The notes under the pieces were generated by a model. It did not search any database. It was not told the DNA's origin and saw only the letters and a program-made list of their open reading frames with translations. A stretch of 13,494 bases of DNA from Burkholderiales bacterium (GTDB lineage Bacteria; Pseudomonadota; Gammaproteobacteria; Burkholderiales; Usitatibacteraceae), in the NCBI GenBank assembly GCA_017880705.1, contig JADGRS010000036.1, positions 1 through 13,494 of the forward strand, given 5' to 3'. Made by a program: the position numbers and the translations under genes. Positions 8,723 through 13,494 of the stretch are shown here, piece after piece (position 1 is the stretch's first letter; each line of letters opens with the position of its first letter).

Positions 8723-8967
8723 CATCGCTGTCTCTTGCGTCGATCCCGTTCCAGCGCCCACATTGCCGTAGCCAGCGCAATCCAAGCGCCAAAGAATGCG
8801 ACCGCCCCATAGAGCCATAACGTCGGACTATCGAGGCTGTACCCGCTCCGCCCCGAAAAGTAGTCGCCCACGATCGTTCCGACCACGATTCCGAGCGACA
8901 CACCTGCCGCAATGAGAGCGGACTTCGCTGCTATGGGCAATCGCTTCCAGGCGTTGTCAGGTGTCAT
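8722..8967 (-). CDS. Small two-helix membrane protein, 81 residues
   Basis: An unrecognised protein. It has a short N-terminus (MTPDNAWKRLP), a helix about 13-34 (AKSALIAAGVSLGIVVGTIVGD), a polar loop about 35-48, a helix about 50-70 (LWLYGAVAFFGAWIALATAMW), and a strongly basic end (ERDRRKRQR) likely on the cytoplasmic side. The ATG at 8967 overlaps the stop of the ModA-like gene by one base (TGATG), so translation may be coupled; a GTG at 8970 is the alternative. The first codons lie within a half attC-like motif (8942-8962), so the ORF may have formed when that site decayed. Confidence 0.55.
   Translation of the reverse strand: MTPDNAWKRLPIAAKSALIAAGVSLGIVVGTIVGDYFSGRSGYSLDSPTLWLYGAVAFFGAWIALATAMWALERDRRKRQR
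8942..8962 (-). repeat. Half attC-like site (R''-L'' arm only)
   Basis: Immediately after the ModA-like stop codon, the minus strand reads ACCTGAC then AACGC then CTGGAAGCG. This aligns with the first arm of the strong site at 11163-11142 (ACCTAAC AACAC GTTGGAGCGG), differing mainly by the A-to-G core change and one gap. I find no matching R'-L' arm within the next 150 bases, so it would be a remnant or a chance match. Confidence 0.35.
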
Positions 8968-9737
8968 CACTTCGCGAGCGGCTCCATCCCGCCGCCCTTG
9001 ATTGCCGCCGACGCGTGCTCGGAGGCGAAGAATGCGATCAGGCGCTTCGCCGACTCGACCTCCTTCGATCCTTCCACCACTGCCGCCGCGAACACCTGAT
9101 TCAGCTGGATTTCCTCCGCGATCACGCCGGCGAGCTCGACACCCGGTGCGTGCACGATTTCGCTGACCGGCAGGAGCCCGACGTCCGCTTCACCGGACGC
9201 GACCATGGCCGCAGCACCTGTGCCGCGCGGCGCGACCTTGACGTTGACCTTGTCCGCGATGCCGAGCCGCGGAAGGACCTCCTTCGTGAGGAAGATGCCG
9301 CTCGTGCTGGCCGGGACCGCGACAGCTTTCGCGTTCAATACGACTTGCTTGAAAGCTTCGACGGTGGTGACGTCGGGTTTCGCGGCCCCGGAGCGCACTG
9401 CCACGCCGATGGGCGTTCGCGCCAGGTCCACATCGCTTCCGGGGACGATTCTGTGCGCGGCGATCTGCTCGGCGAGGCCTTCCCTGGAGAGAATCACCAC
9501 GTCGACGGGCACGCCGCGTGCGAGCTGCGCCCCGATGGTCTGCGGCCCCGTCCCCTGGGACGAGCCCGAGCTGGTGGTGACCTTGATGCCCGTCGTGCGC
9601 TCGAATTCCGGCAACAGCTTTTCGTATGGGCCGGAGAATCCGCCCGATATCATCACCTTCAATTGTGCCGACGCGGCGAGCGGGCCCATCAGCAGCGCGA
9701 CGACGACGATTGCATTCGCTGGCCTCCACATGCGCAT
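8967..9737 (-). CDS. ModA-like periplasmic substrate-binding protein
   Basis: A 256-residue class II binding protein related to the molybdate-binding ModA group. It has a signal peptide (MRMWRPANAIVVVALLMGPLAASA, cut near A24), then LKVMISGGFSGPYEKLLPEFERTTGIKVTTSSGSS (26-60), GVPVDVVILSREGLAEQI (75-92), TPIGVAVRSG (108-117) and GEADVGLLPVSEI further on. ModA proteins coordinate oxyanions with serines, but the ligand is not certain here. No permease (ModB) or ATPase (ModC) gene is in the window, so it is an orphan or works with a distant transporter. The ATG at 9737 has GGAG 8 bases upstream; an ATG two codons later is possible. It follows the GFA-family gene by 25 bases, likely in one transcript. 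Confidence 0.8.
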   Translation of the reverse strand: MRMWRPANAIVVVALLMGPLAASAQLKVMISGGFSGPYEKLLPEFERTTGIKVTTSSGSSQGTGPQTIGAQLARGVPVDVVILSREGLAEQIAAHRIVPGSDVDLARTPIGVAVRSGAAKPDVTTVEAFKQVVLNAKAVAVPASTSGIFLTKEVLPRLGIADKVNVKVAPRGTGAAAMVASGEADVGLLPVSEIVHAPGVELAGVIAEEIQLNQVFAAAVVEGSKEVESAKRLIAFFASEHASAAIKGGGMEPLAK

Positions 9738-9762
9738 GTCATTTCTCCGTATTCAATCTTCA

Positions 9763-10176
9763 TCACCCGGCTGGCGGTGGTTGCTTCTCCACGTGCGGCA
9801 ACTCCGCGTCGATGCTGGCCCAGCCGGGTGCGGACGACGTCCAGATCGTCATCGCAGGATTGGCGAGACTCGGATCGTCGAAAGTGCCGACGCGGACAAA
9901 GATCAGGTGGGGACGCGCCTCTGCCTCGCTGAAGAGTGGCGTCCCGCACGACGGGCAGAATCGCCGGTGCATTTCGTTGCCACTGTCCGCGACGCTTGAA
10001 TAGTCGCTGGTCTGGCCCGTCAGCCTGAACGCTTCCGTACGGAAGCAGGCGTTCACCGTTCCGCTGCCGGCACCGAGGTATTGGCAGTCCCTGCACCAGC
10101 ACACGCGCGTGACAATCGGGGGCGCTGAGCTCTCCCAGCGAATGGCCCCACAGAGGCATCGACCCGATATCGTCAT
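9763..10176 (-). CDS. GFA/CENP-V-family zinc protein
   Basis: A 137-residue cytosolic protein with the GFA-domain cysteine pattern: CLC (C7, C9), CWCRDC (C26, C28, C31) and CPSC (C74, C77), which bind structural and putative catalytic zinc. The C-terminal IWTSSAPGWASIDAELPHVEKQP is typical of the small proteins annotated as 'glutathione-dependent formaldehyde-activating', though few have been shown to act on S-hydroxymethylglutathione. No formaldehyde dehydrogenase is nearby, so I keep the family name only. The ATG at 10176 gives MTISGRCLCG, a normal N-terminus for the family. It is placed 31 bases after the methyltransferase and 25 before the ModA-like gene, same strand, so the three may be cotranscribed. 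Confidence 0.85.
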   Translation of the reverse strand: MTISGRCLCGAIRWESSAPPIVTRVCWCRDCQYLGAGSGTVNACFRTEAFRLTGQTSDYSSVADSGNEMHRRFCPSCGTPLFSEAEARPHLIFVRVGTFDDPSLANPAMTIWTSSAPGWASIDAELPHVEKQPPPAG

Positions 10177-10207
10177 GTGCGTATCCTAGAGCATCGTCAG
10201 GACCGGC

Positions 10208-11029
10208 CTAGCGGCGCGATGGTTTGACGATATTCCCGCGCATCTCGAGCGGCCTGGGATCAACCGGCGCTTCGCGCCCCGCGAGCACCCGCTCGCCCAG
10301 CCCGGCTTCGGCTCCCGCGGCGCGCTTCTCGATCACGCACATCGAATCGAAGAACGCGATCGCGAAAATGTCCGCGGCGAGGCTCGCTTCCATGGCCGCG
10401 CCCGGCGGCAGGAAAGGCGCCACCTGCGCCTCGAACGAGGCCTGGTCCTTCCAGTACGCGTGGTGCAGGCCATCGGCGAGCAGCTTGAGGAAACCCATCG
10501 CCCCCGCGGGCTCGGAGTATCCACCACCCCAGTCGCGGAAATAGGCGCAGTGCAGGTCTTCGACGATGTAGAGGCCGCCGGGCGCCACGTGCTGGAAGTA
10601 ATTGCAGAAGGAGTTGACGATGTCGCGCGAATGGTGCGAGCCATCGTCGATGAAGACGTCGATCTGCGGAGCCCGCGCGGTGAGCTCACTGTAAACCGGC
10701 GGCGAGTTGATGGGGCCGATCAAGAGCGCGATGCGCGGATCGTCGAAGCGCAGCGCGCCGCACGCTGGGTTGGCGTCGCAGCCGATGACCACGCGCGCAT
10801 CCGCAAAGTACTTCGCCCAGAGCTCCAGCGACCCGCCGTTCTGCACGCCCACCTCGACGAAAGCGATCGGCCGTTCACGATACGGCGCGAGCACGCGCTC
10901 GTAGACATCGAGGTAGAGGCTCCATTTGTCGGCGAGCTTGCCTTCATGCTTTTCGTATAGGGCGCGCAGGCTGTTAGCGGAAGGCATACGCGGAGCGTCC
11001 ACGGGGGCCAGGGTTCTTGCCCCGGACAT
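10208..11029 (-). CDS. Class I SAM-dependent methyltransferase, small-molecule/sugar type
   Basis: A 273-residue protein with a Rossmann-type methyltransferase core: IAFVEVGVQNGGSLELWAKYF (55-75; motif I EVGVQNGGS), VVIGCDANPAC (80-90, ribose-binding acidic D86), and IDVFIDDGSHHSRDIVNSF (123-141) followed by APGGLYIVEDLH (149-160). The FIDDGSHH...GGLYIVEDLH pair is typical of macrocin/mycinamicin O-methyltransferase-like and cephalosporin-hydroxylase-like enzymes that use a metal and act on sugars or natural products. The substrate is unknown. The frame extends to 11128, but that part overlaps the attC site, so it is excluded. ATG 11029 starts 39 bases after the attC core; ATG 10987 (MPSANSLRALYEKHEG) is equally plausible, and neither has a Shine-Dalgarno site. 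Confidence 0.75.
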   Translation of the reverse strand: MSGARTLAPVDAPRMPSANSLRALYEKHEGKLADKWSLYLDVYERVLAPYRERPIAFVEVGVQNGGSLELWAKYFADARVVIGCDANPACGALRFDDPRIALLIGPINSPPVYSELTARAPQIDVFIDDGSHHSRDIVNSFCNYFQHVAPGGLYIVEDLHCAYFRDWGGGYSEPAGAMGFLKLLADGLHHAYWKDQASFEAQVAPFLPPGAAMEASLAADIFAIAFFDSMCVIEKRAAGAEAGLGERVLAGREAPVDPRPLEMRGNIVKPSRR

Positions 11030-11067
11030 TTCGAAGGTATCGCGGATGCATCCGGTATGTTGATGCT

Positions 11068-11163
11068 GTCTAACGACCGAGTTGAGCGGCCGGCCACGAT
11101 GACCGTTCCGCGGCCAGACGCGGCCCACGGTGCCTCACGGTCCGCTCCAACGTGTTGTTAGGT
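11068..11163 (-). repeat. Integron attC site, both cores matching consensus
   Basis: Read on the minus strand, the 96-base element has R'' ACCTAAC (fits RYYYAAC), L'' TTGGAGCGG (11150-11142), a variable centre, L' CCGCTCAA (11089-11082) and R' GTTAGAC (fits GTTRRRY). L'' pairs with L' with a single extra G, the extrahelical base by which integron integrases recognise the folded strand. The TAA of the 99-residue membrane-protein gene lies inside R'' (11158-11160), the usual place for a cassette gene to end. Orientation relative to that gene is canonical. No integrase gene is in the window. A covariance-model search is needed to confirm it. Confidence 0.8.
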
Positions 11164-11457
11164 CTCATCGCTCCCACTATGCTGCGGTGGCCGCTTGAAG
11201 CGCGCCCAAACCCTGGTGAGTAGATACGACACAAGCGTTCCCGCGAGCCAGCCCATGATGATGTAGCCCACAACTACGGGGCCGCGACTGTCTGCTTCAA
11301 CAAAGGAACGACCGGTCTCTGCGGCAAGTCGCGACAGTTGCCCGCCTGCGAAGAACCATCCGGCCACACCTCCAAGAACCCCGCCAGCGATAACGGCGAG
11401 CGATTGCCCGAAGGTCAAACGCTCCTTCTTCACGCTGCCGTTTCGAGGTTCACTCAT
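11158..11457 (-). CDS. Small two-helix membrane protein in an integron-like cassette
   Basis: A 99-residue protein with a basic N-terminus (MSEPRNGSVKKERLTFG), a glycine-rich helix about 17-38 (GQSLAVIAGGVLGGVAGWFFAG), a polar loop 39-58, a second helix about 60-82 (PVVVGYIIMGWLAGTLVSYLLTR), and a polar tail. The glycine spacing may favour helix packing. I recognise no family. The TAA stop lies inside the attC core downstream, and a core-like GTCAGGT lies 9 bases before the ATG, so gene plus attC has the form of a single mobile cassette. The gene is less GC-rich than parC next door. No Shine-Dalgarno site is evident; cassette genes often depend on outside promoters. Confidence 0.65.
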   Translation of the reverse strand: MSEPRNGSVKKERLTFGQSLAVIAGGVLGGVAGWFFAGGQLSRLAAETGRSFVEADSRGPVVVGYIIMGWLAGTLVSYLLTRVWARFKRPPQHSGSDET

Positions 11458-11459
11458 TT

Positions 11460-11473
11460 CGATGAGACCTGAC
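11460..11473 (-). repeat. Core-like cassette boundary, inverted copy of the attC end
   Basis: On the minus strand this reads GTCAGGTCTCATCG. The plus strand at 11157-11170 (attC core plus outward sequence) reads GTTAGGTCTCATCG, 13 of 14 identical. The two copies face inward and enclose the 99-residue gene exactly. This could be the recombination junction where the cassette was inserted; the only difference is the core T/C, the same change seen in the 8315-8371 site. Confidence 0.45.
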
Positions 11474-11489
11474 TAGTATTAGGGCGACA

Positions 11490-11531
11490 GGTGTTATTGC
11501 GCAGTGATGAATAAAACTGCGAAATAACACC
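11490..11531. terminator. Long hairpin downstream of parC
   Basis: GGTGTTATTGCGCAGT (11490-11505) and ACTGCGAAATAACACC (11516-11531) form a 16-bp stem with one mismatch and a 10-base AT-rich loop, 25 bases past the parC stop. Its position suggests an end to parC transcription. No T-tract follows on the minus strand, so a pause, mRNA-protecting or recombination-related structure is also possible. The stem is unusually AT-rich for this genome. Confidence 0.45.
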
Positions 11532-11556
11532 GGCCGCTTGATTCGCGCAAATCCTA

Positions 11557-13494
11557 TCATCCCTCGAATCCTTCCACCCGCTTGAACGATCCCTGCAGAA
11601 CCCGCCCAGTGCGAGCGCGGGTTCCGCGATAGTGCTCGAGGTCGGAGGGCTTCACGTTGAGTGTCGTGCGCTTGTCGCCGCGGCCGAACGCGGCGATTTT
11701 CAGTCCCGCGTCGGCCACCTGGATGCCGAGCATCGGCTCGCCTTCGTGCAGCCGCATCGCCATCACGCCGCGGCCGCCGCTCGGAAGCTCGTTCACTTCC
11801 TCGAGCGGAAACACGAGCAGGCGGCCGTCGCGCGATAGGGCCGCGACTTCCTTCGCGTCGGCGCCAAGGATCGCGGGGGCGAGGAGCGATTCTCCTTCTC
11901 CCACCGCGACGAAGCTCTTCCCCGCACGCTGACGGGTCACGAATGCTTCGACCTTTGCGCGCAACGCATTCCCGCCGCTCGTTCCCATCAGGACCGGCGT
12001 TTCGGGCACGGCCGAGATCATTCCGACGATCGCGGTGCCGGCGGTTTCCGCAAGGGACGAAGCGGGCACGCCGTCGCCCTTGCCGCCGGGAAGCTCCGCG
12101 GCGCGCACGTTGAAGACGCGACCGTTCGCGCCGAAGAGCACGATGGGATGCACCGTGCGCGTCTCGACGATCGCGAGCGGGCCGTCGCCTTCCTTCCAGG
12201 CGAGGCCGGCGCGATCGATGCCGTGCCCGGAGCGCGAGCGCAGGAAGCCGTTGCGCGAAAGGACCAGCGTGACGGGCTCGTCGACCGTCGCCTGCACGTC
12301 GGACACGGTGATGCGCTCCGCCTCCTCGATGAAGGTGCGGCGCGCGTCGCCGAAGCGCCGCGCGTCCTCGCGCACCTCGGCCGCCGCGAGCTTGCGGCGC
12401 TCGGCGGGCGAGCCGAGGAGCTTCTTCAGCGAAGCCGATTCCTTCTTGAGCTCCGCGAGCTCGCGCTCGATCTTGATGCCCTCCAGCTTCGCGAGCTGGC
12501 GCAGGCGTATCTCGAGGATGTCCTCGGCCTGTCGTTCGGAGAGGCTGAATGCCTTGATCAGCTCGGACTTGGGCTCGTCCGCGTTGCGGATGACCTTGAT
12601 CACCTTGTCGATCGAGAGGAAGGCGATCATGCGGCCTTCCAGGATGTGCATGCGATCGGCGACTTCCTCGAAGCGATGGCGCAGGCGGCGCCCGATCACC
12701 ACGAGGCGGAACGCTGCCCACTCGGCGATGACCTCCGAGAGCCCCATCTGGCGCGGGCGCCCGTCGGTGCCGATCGCCACGAGGTTCATGGAGACGTTCG
12801 CCTCCATCGACGTGTGCGCGAGGAGGAACGCCATCAGCTCCTCGGAATCGACCTTGCTGGTGCGCGGCTCGAACACCACGCGCACCGGATGCTCGCCGTC
12901 CGAATCGTCGCGTTGGCTCTCGAGCAGGGCGAGGGCCGCCGCCTTCAGGTTCTGCTGGTCGGGCGTGAGCGATTTCTTGCCCGTCTTCGGCTTGGGATTG
13001 GTGAGCTCATCGATCTCCAGCAGGACTCTCGCGGCGGACGCATTCGGCGGCAGCTCGGTGACGGCGATGCGGTACTGGCCGCGCGCGAGGTTCTCCACTT
13101 TCCAGCGCGCGCGCACGCGGACGCTGCCGCGGCCGGTCTCGTAGGCGCGCTTGATCTCGTCGCGCGACGAGATGATCTGCCCGCCGCCCGGGAAATCCGG
13201 TCCCTTGATGGGGCGGATCACCGGCTTCGCATCGGGCTCGTTCTCGAGCGTCTGCGCGCAGGCTTCCGCGACTTCCTTCAAGTTGTGCGGCGGGATCTCG
13301 GTTGCCATGCCGACCGCGATGCCGGAGGCGCCGTTCAGCAACATCACCGGAAGGCGCGCGGGCAGCAGCTTCGGCTCCTGGAATTCGCCGTTGTAGTTGT
13401 CGATGAAGTCGACGGTCCCGCGATCGAGCTCCGACAGGAGCACGTGCTCCGCGAAAGCGGTGAGGCGCACCTCGGTATAACGGTAGGCCGCGGG
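11557..13494 (-). CDS. parC: Topoisomerase IV subunit A, N-terminus beyond window
   Basis: Catalytic A subunit of topoisomerase IV, which decatenates daughter chromosomes with ParE. The visible 645 residues lack roughly the first 115. The fragment opens with PAAYRYTE, placing the DNA-cleaving tyrosine (codon 13479-13477) after the conserved arginine, only six codons inside the edge. Then follow EPKLLPARLPVMLLNGASGIAVGMATEIPPHNLKE, the tower and coiled-coil region with FRLVVIGRRLRHRFEEVADRMHILEGRMIAFLSIDKVIKVIR and LSERQAEDILEIRLRQLAKLEGIKIERELAEL, and a C-terminal domain with degenerate beta-pinwheel repeats (SRNGFLRSRSGHG, NGRVFNVRAAELP, RDGRLLVFPLEEV). The length and the lack of a GyrA box indicate ParC rather than GyrA. 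The quinolone-resistance region is outside the window. The frame has no internal start that needs to be used. Confidence 0.95.
   Translation of the reverse strand, partial: PAAYRYTEVRLTAFAEHVLLSELDRGTVDFIDNYNGEFQEPKLLPARLPVMLLNGASGIAVGMATEIPPHNLKEVAEACAQTLENEPDAKPVIRPIKGPDFPGGGQIISSRDEIKRAYETGRGSVRVRARWKVENLARGQYRIAVTELPPNASAARVLLEIDELTNPKPKTGKKSLTPDQQNLKAAALALLESQRDDSDGEHPVRVVFEPRTSKVDSEELMAFLLAHTSMEANVSMNLVAIGTDGRPRQMGLSEVIAEWAAFRLVVIGRRLRHRFEEVADRMHILEGRMIAFLSIDKVIKVIRNADEPKSELIKAFSLSERQAEDILEIRLRQLAKLEGIKIERELAELKKESASLKKLLGSPAERRKLAAAEVREDARRFGDARRTFIEEAERITVSDVQATVDEPVTLVLSRNGFLRSRSGHGIDRAGLAWKEGDGPLAIVETRTVHPIVLFGANGRVFNVRAAELPGGKGDGVPASSLAETAGTAIVGMISAVPETPVLMGTSGGNALRAKVEAFVTRQRAGKSFVAVGEGESLLAPAILGADAKEVAALSRDGRLLVFPLEEVNELPSGGRGVMAMRLHEGEPMLGIQVADAGLKIAAFGRGDKRTTLNVKPSDLEHYRGTRARTGRVLQGSFKRVEGFEG

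Noticed and set aside
8475..8912. 145-codon minus-strand frame spanning two small membrane-protein genes
   Set aside because: Cys/Arg/Trp-rich with no hydrophobic pattern, while the alternative frames give two clean two-helix proteins.
11030..11128. N-terminal extension of the class I methyltransferase through the attC site
   Set aside because: These 33 codons run into the attC and match nothing typical of the enzyme; the start is more likely at 11029 or 10987.
11450..12721. 423-codon minus-strand frame inside parC
   Set aside because: Out of frame with ParC motifs and made of Arg/Gly/Ala-rich shadow sequence.

Overview
The window is GC-rich proteobacterial chromosome, probably a betaproteobacterium. 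The pointers are the ParC and Uup sequences, a BaeS/BaeR pair, and weak Shine-Dalgarno sites; the lineage is an inference, not a phylogeny. Core genes sit at both ends and an accessory stretch lies between them.

Left part (1-6149). A BaeS-type sensor kinase and its BaeR-type response regulator (cut off at the left edge) lie on the minus strand with a 4-base overlap. Divergent from them is a glycosyltransferase-like orphan on the plus strand. It converges on uup, a two-domain ABC-F ATPase. A FUSC-family membrane protein diverges from uup, with only 18 bases between the two start codons.

Middle-left (6150-8304). A decayed LuxR/NarL-type response regulator (receiver and HTH remnants) is followed by a UbiE-like methyltransferase on the plus strand, a convergent 62-residue membrane protein, and an exported cupin protein that looks less GC-rich than its neighbours.

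Middle-right (8305-11556). All six genes read on the minus strand: two small two-helix membrane proteins, an orphan ModA-like periplasmic binding protein, a GFA-family zinc protein, a class I methyltransferase, and a third small two-helix membrane protein. The most unusual content is a set of integron attC-like sites in the same orientation. One (11068-11163) has both cores matching the consensus, paired L arms and a one-base bulge. A second (8315-8371) has the same architecture but GTC/GAC cores. A half site (8942-8962), a weaker structured site (8624-8722) and a core-like boundary (11467-11473) add to it. Stop codons of the adjoining genes fall within or next to the first core. I read this as a cassette array without an integrase (CALIN-like), inserted just downstream of parC. 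No integrase or attI is visible.

Right end (11557-13494). parC, the topoisomerase IV A subunit, runs off the right edge just upstream of its catalytic tyrosine. A 16-bp-stem hairpin follows its stop codon.
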